Shown here piece by piece: positions 8,337 to 17,327 of a stretch of 64,000 bases of DNA. The stretch comes from Nocardia colli (GTDB lineage: Bacteria; Actinomycetota; Actinomycetes; Mycobacteriales; Mycobacteriaceae), in contig NZ_VXLC01000011.1 in assembly GCF_008704205.1 (NCBI RefSeq), positions 62,001 through 126,000 on the forward strand, read 5' to 3'. A model generated the notes under the pieces. It had not been told where the DNA came from. It searched no databases and was given only the letters and a program-made list of their open reading frames with translations. Numbering within the stretch: the first letter of the stretch is position 1; every line of letters begins with the position of its first letter. The position numbers and the translations under genes are program-made.

Positions 8337-9863
8337 TCAGGTACGTCGCCCGTGCCGGATGCGAAAGATGGTCTTGGCCAAGCGCAAATGGCGGGGGTGG
8401 CGGTCGAAGGTGGACAGGTTGACCGGCGCCTTGTAGCGCTTGCGGGCGATGGCGAGGGTGTGGCTGAACTCGCGTAGGCCCTGGTCGCCGTGGCTGTGGC
8501 CCTGGCCGTATTCGCCGACTCCGCCGAACGGCAGTGCGGGAATGCCCGCGTAGGCGGTCGAGGAATTGATGGTCACCACGCCGACGCGTAAGTGTTCGGC
8601 GAAGGCCTCGATCTCGTGCACGTCTCTGGTGAATACCGAGACCGCGACGTCGTTGCCGACCGCGTTGATGCGCTGCGCGGCCTCTTCCATGCTGGTCACC
8701 TTGTTCACGACCAGCACGGGCCCGATGCCTTCGCCGGTGATCGCCAGGCTCTCCTCGGGCACCTCGGCGAGCACCACGGGTTCGATGTACGGCTCGCGAA
8801 TCGAGTCCAGGCCGCCGACCACCGCGCGACCGCCGCGGGCGAGTGCGTCGCGAATCTGCTTGCGCACCACCTCGACCTGCGATTCCAGGATCATCGGGCC
8901 GTAGGACGCGCGCTTGTCCGCGCCGGGACGCAGCTTGGCGGCCTGCGCGGCCACCAGCTCCAGGAACGGTTCGTAGACCGACTCGGCGACGTAGGCCCGC
9001 TGGATCCCGGTCGCGTTCTGCCCGGCATTGGCCATCGCGCCGAACACCGCGGCCTCGGCGGCGTCGTCGAGCTTCGCGTCGACGTGCACGACCATGCTGC
9101 CCTTGCCGCTGCGCTCCACCACCACCGGCGTCATCGTCTGCGTACACAGCGCGATCACCTCGCGCGCGCCGGACTCCGAACCGGCATAGGCGATCTTGTC
9201 CACCTTGGCCCGGCACAGCGCGGAGCCGGTCGCGTGATCGCCGGTAACCACTTGCAGCACCGGCTGATTCGGCGCCAGCCGGGACCAGCTCTCGGCCAGC
9301 CAGACGCCGACGCCGGTGGTCAGCTCGTGCGGCTTGAACACCACCGTGTTGCCCGCGGCCATGGCGTAGGCGATCGAGCCCATCGGGGTGAACACCGGGT
9401 TGTTCCACGGGCCGAGCACGCCGATCACGCCGAGCGGCAGGTAGCCGACCGAGGCCTGCTGGTTGCGGGTCAGCCAGGTGGAGCCGAGCTTCTGCCTGCC
9501 CAGCGCGCGGGCGGCGTTACGGGCGGCCCAATCGAGGTTCTCCACCGCGAGCATCACCTCGATTGCCGCGTCCGCCTCCGGTTTTCCGGTTTCCTCGGAC
9601 AGGATCTCGACCAATTCGCCTGCGCGGCGGGCGATGTCGCGTTTCCAGTCGAGCAGCCAGCGCTTGCGGCCGCTGAAACCCAGTTCGGCCCACCATTTTT
9701 CGGCCGCGTGGGCGGCGCGGACGGTGCGGTTGATTTCGCCCGCGCCCATCACGGCGTAGTTGCCGACGGTCTCGCCGGTGCGCGGGTCGTAGGACGTCAG
9801 CACGTTCGATCGGCCCGATCCTCCGGGCTGCGCCGCCACTTGTGGCTGCGCGGACTCGGCCAT
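8337..9863 (-). CDS. Aldehyde dehydrogenase-family protein without the catalytic cysteine
   Basis: A 508-residue protein of the NAD(P)-dependent aldehyde dehydrogenase superfamily. It carries the general-base region PVVVERSGKGSM (Glu present), GVIGVLGPWNNPV, VVFKPHEL and a C-terminal ALPFGGVGEYGQG. The nucleophile motif, normally GQ-x-C, reads GQNATGIQR: residue 284 is Ala (codon GCG on the minus strand at 9014-9012). Without the thiol the usual thiohemiacetal chemistry should be lost. It is nearest to succinate-semialdehyde and coniferyl-aldehyde dehydrogenase-like groups. Start ATG 9863 has AGAGGTG 4 bases upstream; the frame is open to 9902. The gene stands alone between converging and diverging neighbours. 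Confidence 0.88.
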   Translation of the reverse strand: MAESAQPQVAAQPGGSGRSNVLTSYDPRTGETVGNYAVMGAGEINRTVRAAHAAEKWWAELGFSGRKRWLLDWKRDIARRAGELVEILSEETGKPEADAAIEVMLAVENLDWAARNAARALGRQKLGSTWLTRNQQASVGYLPLGVIGVLGPWNNPVFTPMGSIAYAMAAGNTVVFKPHELTTGVGVWLAESWSRLAPNQPVLQVVTGDHATGSALCRAKVDKIAYAGSESGAREVIALCTQTMTPVVVERSGKGSMVVHVDAKLDDAAEAAVFGAMANAGQNATGIQRAYVAESVYEPFLELVAAQAAKLRPGADKRASYGPMILESQVEVVRKQIRDALARGGRAVVGGLDSIREPYIEPVVLAEVPEESLAITGEGIGPVLVVNKVTSMEEAAQRINAVGNDVAVSVFTRDVHEIEAFAEHLRVGVVTINSSTAYAGIPALPFGGVGEYGQGHSHGDQGLREFSHTLAIARKRYKAPVNLSTFDRHPRHLRLAKTIFRIRHGRRT

Positions 9864-10229
9864 GATCACCTCTCGCAGTATCGAAATCGGCGTGCGGGCC
9901 ACTTGCGAGGCGGCCGCCGCGGACGAGTGAGTGTTCCCCCGATTAGCAGACTATGGTCGCCGCGACGGGCCGACAAGGCTCGCGCGCCGCCACCGCGCTG
10001 CCCTTGACATGGTTCACCAGCGACGATTCGGGCCGTGCCGGACGGATATCCGCGAATGTGAGTAAGGACACATTTAGTTCGCGCTCCCGTTGGGTAGAGC
10101 GCGGGCGACCCGGTACGAACCCCGCATGCCGGTAACATCACGCCAAGCGCTACGGATCTCTAATGGGGACGTATACGCGCGCGCTCCGGCGGCCCCTGAG
10201 TCGTCGCAAATGCCGATAGTGGAGAGTTG
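9864..10229. other. Intergenic region between divergent genes
   Basis: This 366-base gap contains the minus-strand promoter candidate at 9948-9976, a TTGACA hexamer at 10004-10009 without a convincing partner, and a GCGCTC...GAGCGC hairpin near 10081-10101. I see no gene or known regulator box for the ABC operon. Confidence 0.5.
9948..9976 (-). promoter_or_regulatory. Putative promoter of the aldehyde dehydrogenase-like gene
   Basis: On the minus strand TTGTCG (9976-9971) and TAGTCT (9953-9948) are separated by exactly 17 bases, pointing at the gene that starts at 9863. The expected start of transcription is near 9940. Confidence 0.4.
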
Positions 10230-11213
10230 ATGCCGAGCTTGAACCAAGCAGATCTGCATGCCAGTGAGCCAGCGGTCCGGGTGACGGACGTGCGGAAGTC
10301 GTTCGGCGATGTGCATGCACTGCAGGGGGTCAGCTTCGTCGCCGACCGCGCCTCCGTCCTCGGCATCCTCGGACCGAACGGCGCCGGCAAGACGACGATG
10401 GTGAAGATCCTGTCCACGCTGCTGCGCCCGGACTCCGGCACCGCCGTCGTGGCCGGGCACGACGTGCTGAAGGACGCGGCGGGCGTGCGCCGGTCGATCA
10501 TGATGACCGGGCAGTACGCCGCGCTGGACGAGAACCTGTCCGGCCGGGAGAACCTGGAACTGTTCGGCCGCCTGATGGGCCTGACCAAGTCCGCCGCGCG
10601 CAAGCGGGCCGACACGCTGCTCGAGGAATTCGACCTGGTGAGCGCCGGCCGCCGCGCGGTGCGCCACTACTCCGGCGGCATGCGCCGCCGCGTCGACATC
10701 GCCTGCGGTCTGGTGGTGCGGCCGGAGGTGGTGTTCCTCGACGAGCCGACCACCGGCCTGGATCCGCGCAGCCGCCAAGGCGTCTGGGATCTGGTGAACG
10801 CGCTGAAAGCGCAGGGCATCACGGTCCTGCTGACCACGCAGTACCTCGAAGAGGCCGACGTGCTCAGCGACAACATCATCGTCATCGACAAGGGCACGGT
10901 GATCGCCGAGGGCACCGCCGACGAGCTCAAGGAGAAGACCGGCGGCAGCTACTGCGAGGTGGTCCCGCTGGACCCGACGCAGCTGCGCCCGACCGCCGCC
11001 GCGCTCGGCGACCTGGTGCCCGCCGCGGTGCTGGCCGCCCTCAACGGGGGCGACCGGCTCTCGATTCCGGCGCCGGAGGGTGCGGCCACGCTGACCGAGG
11101 CGCTGCGCCGGCTCGACACCGCGGGCATCCAGCTGGCTGACATCGCGCTGCGCAGGCCCTCGCTCGACGACGTCTTCCTGTCCATCACCGGACACTCGGG
11201 CGGTACCGCGTGA
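10230..11213 (+). CDS. DrrA-family ABC exporter ATP-binding protein
   Basis: The cytoplasmic ATPase of an ABC-2 type exporter, about 327 residues. Walker A GPNGAGKT (near residue 50), signature HYSGGMRRR, Walker B VVFLDEPTTGLD and the switch His region LLTTQYLEEAD are all intact. The C-terminal extension (TLTEALRRLDTAGI...RRPSLDDVFLSITG) is typical of the daunorubicin-resistance DrrA group. ATG 10230 follows GGAG. It overlaps the next permease gene by four bases (GTGA), so the proteins are translationally coupled. In mycobacteria DrrABC exports phthiocerol lipids; in streptomycetes, drugs. The cargo here is unknown. Confidence 0.93.
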   Translation: MPSLNQADLHASEPAVRVTDVRKSFGDVHALQGVSFVADRASVLGILGPNGAGKTTMVKILSTLLRPDSGTAVVAGHDVLKDAAGVRRSIMMTGQYAALDENLSGRENLELFGRLMGLTKSAARKRADTLLEEFDLVSAGRRAVRHYSGGMRRRVDIACGLVVRPEVVFLDEPTTGLDPRSRQGVWDLVNALKAQGITVLLTTQYLEEADVLSDNIIVIDKGTVIAEGTADELKEKTGGSYCEVVPLDPTQLRPTAAALGDLVPAAVLAALNGGDRLSIPAPEGAATLTEALRRLDTAGIQLADIALRRPSLDDVFLSITGHSGGTA

Positions 11214-12034
11214 CGACCGCTACCGCTCCGGACCGTGCCGCCGACGCGGCCGCGTTGTTCGCGGACCTACCCGAGGCCCGGCTGTCCTCGTTCGCGCAGT
11301 GGCGCGCGCTGTCCGGCCGCATCGTCTGGACCATGGCCACCAAGGGTGAGCTGATCGTCGCGGTGGTGACGCCGCTGGTGTTCACCCTCGGGTTCTATCT
11401 GCCGCTGCGCTTCGTGATGAAGTTCCAGGGCATCGATTACGCGCAGTACGTCATGCCGATCATCGTGTTGCAGACCATGGCGTTCACCATGATGTCGAAC
11501 GCACAGCTGGCCGCGTTCGAGGCGTTGACCGGGTTGAGCACGCGAATGCAGACGATGCCGATCGGCATGCTGGTTCCGTTGTCCGCGCGGATCGCGGCCG
11601 GGCTGGTTCGCTCGATCACCTCGCTGACCGCGGCCGTGCTCTTCGGTTATCTGATCGGCTTCCGGTTCGTCGCCGGCTTCGGCCAGGCGGCGTTGTTCTG
11701 CTTGTTCTCGCTGGCGATCGGCACCACGCTCGCGCTCGGCGCCGACGCGCTCGGCAGCCTGACCAAGAGCCCGGAGTCGCTGAGCCAGGCGCTGACCCTG
11801 CCGACGCTGATCTTCGGCATGCTCTCCTGCGGGTTCGTCCCGGAAAAGAACTTCCCGACCTGGATTCAGGGGTTCGTGCGCAATCAGCCGATCTCCCAGT
11901 TCTCCTTCGCGCTGCGGGACATGGCCGCGGGCGGCGTGAGCTGGCAAGTGTTGTGGGTGCCGCTGACCTGGGTGATCGGGCTCGCGCTCGTGTTCATCCC
12001 GCTGGCGGTCTGGGCGAGCGTGAGGCGATCATGA
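11210..12034 (+). CDS. ABC-2 type exporter permease (DrrB-like)
   Basis: A 274-residue membrane protein with about six hydrophobic segments and an N-terminal cytoplasmic stretch (LSSFAQWRALSGRIVW). The ABC-2 permease arrangement is clear: QTMAFTMMSNAQLAAFEA, the coupling region STRMQTMPIG and a late FGMLSCGFVPEKNFPTWI segment. It starts at GTG 11210 inside the stop of the ATPase gene and ends in an ATGA overlap with the second permease. It should form a heterodimeric pore with that protein on the DrrA-like ATPase. Confidence 0.9.
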   Translation: MTTATAPDRAADAAALFADLPEARLSSFAQWRALSGRIVWTMATKGELIVAVVTPLVFTLGFYLPLRFVMKFQGIDYAQYVMPIIVLQTMAFTMMSNAQLAAFEALTGLSTRMQTMPIGMLVPLSARIAAGLVRSITSLTAAVLFGYLIGFRFVAGFGQAALFCLFSLAIGTTLALGADALGSLTKSPESLSQALTLPTLIFGMLSCGFVPEKNFPTWIQGFVRNQPISQFSFALRDMAAGGVSWQVLWVPLTWVIGLALVFIPLAVWASVRRS

Positions 12035-12900
12035 GTTCTGTGCAGGCCCCCATGGCGCCGATCGACGAGACCGACAAGATCTCGGGGAACACGCCGCTGC
12101 CCGAGGTGACCGCGAAACCCGAGAACTCGCTGAGTAATTGGGTCACGCACAGCCTGATCCAGTGCAAGCGACTGCTGCTGGTGTGGGCGCGGGATCCCGC
12201 GACGACGATTCAGACGCTGGTGTACCCGGCGCTGACGCTGCTGATGTTCAAGATCGTGCTGGGCAAGGCGATCACCGGCTACACCGGCCAGCCGAGCATC
12301 TACGCGCAGATGGCGCTGCTCACGCTGGTCGCGGCGATGTCGGGTGCCGTTGTGAGTGCGCTCGGGTTCAAGGGCGAGAAGATGACCGGTCTGCTCGGCC
12401 GGTTCTGGACCATGCCGATTCATCGCGCGGCGGGCTTGACCGGACGCCTGCTCGCCGAGGCGGTTCGCGTGCTGGTCACCACCCTGTTCGTGATCGGCGT
12501 CGGCATGCTGCTCGGCTTCCGGTTCAACCAGGGCCCGCTCGCCGGTATCGCGCTGATCGGGATCCCGGTGCTCTTCGGCGTCGCCTTCGCGGTGCTGGTC
12601 ACCGCGCTGGCCACGGTCACCGAGGGGGTGATGCTGGTGAACATCATCGGCATCATCAACACCCTGCTGATGTTCTTCAACACCGGCTTCGCCCCGGCCT
12701 TCGCCTACCCGACGTGGTTGCAGTCGACGATCAAGAATCAGCCGATGAGCTGTGCGATCGACGCGATGCGCGGACTGTCCTACGGCGGCCCGGTCGCGGA
12801 GCCGCTGATGAAGACGGTGCTGTGGACGCTCGGCCTGATCGTGGTGTTCGCCTACCCGGCCGTGCGCGGTTATCGCCGGGCGGCGGAGACCGGCGCCTGA
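12031..12900 (+). CDS. ABC-2 type exporter permease (DrrC-like)
   Basis: A 289-residue second permease. A cytoplasmic N-terminus (about 40 residues) is followed by VTHSLIQCKRLLLVWARDP, about six membrane helices, the coupling sequence GRFWTMPIHRAAG and a final NTGFAPAFAYPTWLQS stretch parallel to that in the preceding permease, so the two are related copies. ATG 12031 overlaps the previous stop by four bases. Its last 31 bases overlap the 3' end of the converging lycopene cyclase gene, leaving no room for a terminator between the two. Confidence 0.9.
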   Translation: MSSVQAPMAPIDETDKISGNTPLPEVTAKPENSLSNWVTHSLIQCKRLLLVWARDPATTIQTLVYPALTLLMFKIVLGKAITGYTGQPSIYAQMALLTLVAAMSGAVVSALGFKGEKMTGLLGRFWTMPIHRAAGLTGRLLAEAVRVLVTTLFVIGVGMLLGFRFNQGPLAGIALIGIPVLFGVAFAVLVTALATVTEGVMLVNIIGIINTLLMFFNTGFAPAFAYPTWLQSTIKNQPMSCAIDAMRGLSYGGPVAEPLMKTVLWTLGLIVVFAYPAVRGYRRAAETGA

Positions 12901-14060
12901 TCGAAGTCGTAGTCCAGCCAGCGGTTGCGGTTGGTCCAGCCGACCAGGTCGTAGCGCCAGCGGAACGGCCAGGTGTGCGCGACCGTGTTGAACAGGACCG
13001 CGCCGAGCGCGGTGTAGTCGTCGTGGGCGGACAGCAGGGCGCGCTGTCCGCGCGGCGAGGCGGTGAAGAACGCGTCGAACATGGCCATCGACTGTTCGGT
13101 GGTGAGGCGGCCGAGGCCCCATAGGCCGCGCATCCGCATCCAGTAGACCAATCGGGCTCGCGGCGGCCACAGTTCGGCGATCGGGTCGCGGCCCTGCTGG
13201 AGTGCGTCGATCGCGGTGTCGACCAGCGCCAGGGAGTCGGCCACGCTGTAGCCGGTGCATGGGTGCATCATGCCGCCGCGGGACCCGAACGGAACCGCCT
13301 GTGCGGTGCCCTTTTTCGGCGGCGGCTGGTCCAGCGGATAGTGCGCGGCCTCGGTCGGTTCGTCGCCGGTGAGCCGGATGCCGTGCGCGGCAAGCCGATT
13401 CAGTGTTCGTCTACGCAGCTCGTGCTGCGGCATGCCGCCCCGCAGGCCGAGGCTGGTCTCCTCGAAGATCACCGTGCCGTCGCCGAGCGGCACCGAGTAG
13501 AGGAACGACGGCGGCTCGCCGGGGCCAGCGCCGTTCTCCGGCCGCCAATCCAGCAGCAGCCCTTCGCCGTCCTCGACCATCGGCGCGGCCGTCTCGGCGG
13601 CGACGAAGATGCCGTGCGCGCTGGCGGCCCGGCGCCGGCCGAGGGTGGGCAGGCCGCGGGTGTCGAACACGGTGGCCGCGTTGATCGTCGTGCCGTCGGA
13701 GAGTTCGACGACGTGCGCGTCGACCCGGGTCGCGCGTCCGGTGCGGACGGTGGCGTCGTCGAGCGGGAGCGCCTCGCGCAAGCCGGTTTTGGACAACACG
13801 CAGTAGGGGCGATCGATGCGGTGCTCGGACTCGGCCCAGACGGTCGGGCGCGGAATCGTGCTGGCGATCGCGGTCGACGGCAGCCAGTCCGGCAGCTCGT
13901 CGATCCAGCAGGAGTAGGTGGGCGGCCACAGCCGATCCGGTCGCGGATCGACGGCGGTCACGCTGAGTCCGGCCCGCATCGCGCGATGGGCCAGCGCCCG
14001 GCCGGTCGGACCGAGCCCGACCACGCATACGTCGACTTCCCGGACCGCGCTGACACCCAT
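12870..14060 (-). CDS. Lycopene beta-cyclase family FAD-dependent protein (CrtL/CrtY type)
   Basis: A 396-residue flavoprotein that would cyclize the ends of lycopene into beta-ionone rings in carotenoid synthesis. The N-terminal dinucleotide motif VCVVGLGPTGRALAHRA, the following VDPRPDRLWPPTYSCWIDEL and the central FGSRGGMMHPCTGYS are strong signatures of the family. I start at ATG 14060 (MGVSAVREVDV), which puts the Rossmann motif at its usual place; the frame is open to a TTG at 14096. No ribosome-binding site is obvious. No other carotenoid gene is in the window, so its substrate would come from elsewhere. It converges on and overlaps the DrrC-like gene by 31 bases. Confidence 0.88.
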   Translation of the reverse strand: MGVSAVREVDVCVVGLGPTGRALAHRAMRAGLSVTAVDPRPDRLWPPTYSCWIDELPDWLPSTAIASTIPRPTVWAESEHRIDRPYCVLSKTGLREALPLDDATVRTGRATRVDAHVVELSDGTTINAATVFDTRGLPTLGRRRAASAHGIFVAAETAAPMVEDGEGLLLDWRPENGAGPGEPPSFLYSVPLGDGTVIFEETSLGLRGGMPQHELRRRTLNRLAAHGIRLTGDEPTEAAHYPLDQPPPKKGTAQAVPFGSRGGMMHPCTGYSVADSLALVDTAIDALQQGRDPIAELWPPRARLVYWMRMRGLWGLGRLTTEQSMAMFDAFFTASPRGQRALLSAHDDYTALGAVLFNTVAHTWPFRWRYDLVGWTNRNRWLDYDFDQAPVSAARR

Positions 14061-14294
14061 GAGGGCATTCAATCCGCTGCGGCCGGGCCGACGCAACTAT
14101 CCGGGCCCGACGAGCCCCAGAAAATCGGGTCTCGGAACAAGCCGGACAAAGTGAAAGCAAGCACTTCGAGAATTGCACGAAATCGTGCCCCCAGAATTGG
14201 TGGCCCTGCAACTTCAGTGATGAAAAAGGGTTGTTTCGCCCCGTAGTCTTGGCGCCGTACGCGGGTGGTTTCCGCGTTCAGGAGAAGGGGAATC

Positions 14295-15299
14295 ATGAGT
14301 GGCAACAACCGCGGCCGGCTTCGTGTGCTCGCGGTCACAGTGGGTGCAGCGGTGATAGCAATTATGTCTGCACCGGCGCATGGGGCGCCGGCTGAGTCAT
14401 CGATTGTCGCGGTGCAAGAGCACGACGCGCGAAAGCTGACGTTGACAATTCATTCCGCGGCGATGGATCGCGATATCCAGGTGGAGACGCAGCGCGCGGC
14501 CGACACCAGCGCGCCCCGCCCGGTCCTCTATCTGCTCCAGGGCGCAGGCGGCGGCGAGGACGGCGTCACCTGGGCGACCGAAACCGATGCCATGCAGTTC
14601 CTTTCGACCAAGAACGTGCACGTCGTCTCGCCGATCGGCGGCATGTTCAGCTACTACGCGGACTGGGTGAACGACGATCCCCGGCTCGGGCGGCAGAAGT
14701 GGAAGACCTTCCTGACCCGCGAACTGCCGCCGCTCATCGACAAATACTTCGCGACCAGCGGGCGCAATGCCATCGCCGGCTTCTCCATGGCGGGCACCAC
14801 CACCTTGGCGCTCGCCGCGACCAGCGGTGACCTCTACTCCAGCGTCGCCGCGTACAGCGGTTGCGCGCAGATCAGCGACCCGGTCGGCCAGGAGTTCGTC
14901 CGGCTGACCGTGGAGACCTGGGGCTGGGCACACCTGGAGAACATGTACGGCGCGGCGAACGACCCGCGCTGGGCGGCCAACGATCCGTACGTGCAGGCCG
15001 AGGGGCTACGCGGTAAGTCGATCTACATTTCCAGCGGCGGCGGGCTGCCCGGGAAGTACGACGAATTGAACGGCAAGTATTCACTGCCTGGTGTCGACGG
15101 TTATGCGGCGCAGCTCATAAAGGGTGGTGCTATCGAAGCGGGCACGAATTACTGCTCGCGCAATATGCAAACTCGCCTGAATACCTTGGGCATTCCGGCA
15201 ACGTATGACATTCATCCGGACGGCACCCATTCCTGGGGTTATTGGGAAGACGCGTTGAAGAACTCGTGGCCTGCGCTGTCCGCACCGTTGGGAATTTGA
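14295..15299 (+). CDS. Secreted antigen 85-type esterase / mycolyltransferase homologue, second copy
   Basis: A 334-residue paralogue of the protein encoded at 2499. It shares the order and wording of the motifs: YLLQGAGGGEDGVTW, LTVETWGW, PYVQAEGLRG and THSWGYWEDA. Its nucleophile elbow is GFSMAG, the standard antigen 85 form. An N-terminal signal peptide is clear (GRLRVLAVTVGAAVIAIMSA, then APAHGAPAES). The start at ATG 14295 follows AGGAGAAGGGGA; the upstream frame to 14265 lacks support. The next gene, a secreted lipase, starts one base after its stop, so the two are very likely cotranscribed and act together on the outer lipid layer. Confidence 0.93.
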   Translation: MSGNNRGRLRVLAVTVGAAVIAIMSAPAHGAPAESSIVAVQEHDARKLTLTIHSAAMDRDIQVETQRAADTSAPRPVLYLLQGAGGGEDGVTWATETDAMQFLSTKNVHVVSPIGGMFSYYADWVNDDPRLGRQKWKTFLTRELPPLIDKYFATSGRNAIAGFSMAGTTTLALAATSGDLYSSVAAYSGCAQISDPVGQEFVRLTVETWGWAHLENMYGAANDPRWAANDPYVQAEGLRGKSIYISSGGGLPGKYDELNGKYSLPGVDGYAAQLIKGGAIEAGTNYCSRNMQTRLNTLGIPATYDIHPDGTHSWGYWEDALKNSWPALSAPLGI

Positions 15300-15300
15300 G

Positions 15301-16236
15301 ATGTGGATTCGGAAACAGGCCGCGCGCATCGCCGGCCTGGTACTCGCTGCCGCGAGCGCGGCTGTATTGCAGGCGCCGGCCGCGGTCGCCGGGCCGCCCA
15401 TCCCCGCATTCGCGGGCGCCAACGATTGGGCCTGCCGTCCGTCGGCGGAACGGCCGCAGCCGGTAGTGCTCGTGCACGGTTCCGGCACCGACGCACCCAA
15501 TAGTTTCGCCCTGCTCGCGCCGCTGCTGCGCGGCGAAGGCCACTGCGTGTTCGCCGCGGATCTCGGGCCGACACCCGGTGTGCGCGATGTGGTGAGCGGC
15601 CAGGCCGGTTCTGCCTCGATGGGTATCGGCCCGGTCGGCGCCGCGATGCTCGGCCGCACCATCTACGGCGTCGCCGACATCGACCGCATGGCCACCGAGT
15701 TGAACGAGGTCGTGCAGGCGGTGCGCAACGCCACCGGCGCGCGGCAAGTGGCGCTGGTCGGTCATTCCACCGGCGGCACGGTGATCCGGCAGTACCTGCG
15801 CGCGCAAGGCGCGGACGCGGTCACGCAGGTGATCACCCTCGGAACCCCGTATCGGGGCTCGACCTGGGCCGGACTCCGGACGAACTATCCGGATCTGGCC
15901 TCGCTCGGCCTGGAAAACGCGCAGATCGCGGCCCAGGTCTTCGGAACCCCGGGACAGCAGCAGGTGGTTGGGTCACCGCTGCTGAACCGGCTGAACGCGG
16001 GAGGCGAGACCGTGCCCGGTGTCCGGTACACGGCGCTCGCCTCCCGCGCCGACGAAATCATCACCCCGCAGGAGACCGCGTTGCTCGCCGCACCCACCGG
16101 CGACAACCGCAACATCTGGCTGCAAGACGGCTGCCCGACCGATATCGCGAATCACAGTGGCCTGCTTGGTGATACGCGAGCGGCCGCGGCGGTGCTCAGC
16201 GCACTGGCGAACGACAACCGCGCCCTTCCCTGCTAG
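15301..16236 (+). CDS. Secreted alpha/beta-hydrolase, triacylglycerol lipase-like (lipase class 2)
   Basis: A 311-residue exported esterase or lipase. The signal peptide (residues 1-30, ending near AVAGPP) is followed by VVLVHGSG (oxyanion hole), AADLGPTPG, and the nucleophile elbow LVGHSTGG near residue 156. Candidate Asp and His lie in SRADEIITP and IANHSGLLGD. This layout is that of the class 2 bacterial lipases (EstA/LipA-like). Translation starts one base after the stop of the Ag85-like gene with no separate ribosome-binding site, suggesting coupled translation. The hairpin at 16218-16246 includes its stop codon. Confidence 0.9.
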   Translation: MWIRKQAARIAGLVLAAASAAVLQAPAAVAGPPIPAFAGANDWACRPSAERPQPVVLVHGSGTDAPNSFALLAPLLRGEGHCVFAADLGPTPGVRDVVSGQAGSASMGIGPVGAAMLGRTIYGVADIDRMATELNEVVQAVRNATGARQVALVGHSTGGTVIRQYLRAQGADAVTQVITLGTPYRGSTWAGLRTNYPDLASLGLENAQIAAQVFGTPGQQQVVGSPLLNRLNAGGETVPGVRYTALASRADEIITPQETALLAAPTGDNRNIWLQDGCPTDIANHSGLLGDTRAAAAVLSALANDNRALPC

Positions 16237-16246
16237 AAGGGCGCGG
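16218..16246. terminator. Hairpin spanning the lipase stop codon
   Basis: A perfect 11-bp stem (16218-16228 with 16236-16246) around a 7-base loop; the TAG stop lies at 16234-16236. It is GC-rich with no T run, and could end transcription of the lipase and of the converging gene at 16256. Confidence 0.6.
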
Positions 16247-16255
16247 CCCGGGGGC

Positions 16256-16732
16256 TTACTGCGGGGTGACCCAGGTGGTGATGTCCGCGTGCACGACCTC
16301 GAGTCCGTGCTTGTCGTAGACCGAGACCGGCACGATCAGGTTCTGCCCCTCGGTGATCGTGCTGAAGTCGGGGATCTCGGTCAGCTTCGCCACGGCCCGC
16401 AGGCTGGTCTCGGCCTTGGCCAGGTACTGCACGTTCATCGCCTTCGGGATCCAGCGATGGGTGCTCGGCACGGTCGCCTCGCTCAGCATGCCCATGGCCA
16501 CCTCGGCCAGGTTGCACGCCGCGATGGCGTGGTAGGTGCCGAGGTGGTTGTGGATGCCGAACCATTTCGGCGAGGTGACCTCGCACAGGCCCGGCTCGAG
16601 CCGCACGACACTCGGCAGCACCGTGCCGAAGTACGGCACCCGCGCCACCATGCCCAGCGAGAACAGCGTGTGGCCGAGCCGGTTGTCCGGCAGCTTCTTC
16701 CAGCTGCGGAGGGTCGCAGTCTCTTTCGTCAT
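16256..16732 (-). CDS. DUF4442 hotdog-fold protein
   Basis: A 158-residue soluble protein of the DUF4442 group of hotdog-fold (thioesterase-like) proteins. Visible marks are GIHNHLGTYHAIAACNLAEVA, equivalent to the acyl-CoA-binding and catalytic helix of PaaI-type thioesterases, and the C-terminal strands SVYDKHGLEVVHADITTWV. Thioesterase activity is plausible but unproved for this group. It is a single gene; a 16-bp palindrome ends 9 bases upstream of its start and may be an operator. Confidence 0.85.
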   Translation of the reverse strand: MTKETATLRSWKKLPDNRLGHTLFSLGMVARVPYFGTVLPSVVRLEPGLCEVTSPKWFGIHNHLGTYHAIAACNLAEVAMGMLSEATVPSTHRWIPKAMNVQYLAKAETSLRAVAKLTEIPDFSTITEGQNLIVPVSVYDKHGLEVVHADITTWVTPQ

Positions 16733-16740
16733 GCGCTCAT

Positions 16741-16756
16741 CTTACTGCTGAGTAAG
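16741..16756. promoter_or_regulatory. Palindrome CTTACT-GCTG-AGTAAG, candidate TetR-type operator
   Basis: Two perfect 6-base arms with a 4-base spacer, 8 bases upstream of the DUF4442 start codon (minus strand). A repressor bound here would cover the start region of the gene. The cognate regulator is not evident. Confidence 0.45.
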
Positions 16757-16916
16757 TTCGGTCGGCCGAGTGTGCCTCAATTCACTACGCGGCGGCATCC
16801 GGGACTTCCTGGTCGGGGGTTCAACTTGCTATATTTCTTGGTTGCGTCATTCGCTGAAGCGACTGGGGGCCGACGCCATTTCCGTTGGTGCACACGGGAA
16901 CTGGGAGTTCATAGAC

Positions 16917-17327
16917 ATGGGTATTCGTTCTGTTGTCGCGGCATTCGGCATCGCGCTCGGTGGCGCCGCCATCGCGGCCTCGGCCGGCGCGGGCGAGGCC
17001 GCCGCCTTCACTCCGGTCATCGCGCCGGAGGACGGCATCTATCTCGGCGTCGACCTCGATCACAACGAGACGGTCGCGCTGGCGCGCAGTCCGCTCGCCG
17101 GGCTGCTCAACGGCCCGCTGACCACCGACGGCCTGTTCTACCTCGACGAGGACTCGGTGTATCAGGGTGGCGTCGAGGTCGACGGCATCCGGTACAACGA
17201 GAACCTCCAATTCGCCGGGGTCGCGGGCGAGGCGGCGAACTCGCGCGGCGGCACCATCTCGTTCGCCGTGGTCGATCCGGCCGTCTTCGCCGGCTCGAAG
17301 TACGTGGTCATCCAGGATCTGCGCTGA
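16917..17327 (+). CDS. Small secreted protein of unknown function
   Basis: A 136-residue protein with a signal peptide (MGIRSVVAAFGIALGGAAIA... cleaved near AGEAAA). The mature part is acidic (DGIYLGVDLDHNETVALA, YLDEDSVYQGGVEVDG) and has no cysteine. I do not recognise the family; it resembles many exported nocardial hypothetical proteins. ATG 16917 follows GGGAG at about 9 bases; the frame upstream to 16770 has no support. Confidence 0.75.
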   Translation: MGIRSVVAAFGIALGGAAIAASAGAGEAAAFTPVIAPEDGIYLGVDLDHNETVALARSPLAGLLNGPLTTDGLFYLDEDSVYQGGVEVDGIRYNENLQFAGVAGEAANSRGGTISFAVVDPAVFAGSKYVVIQDLR

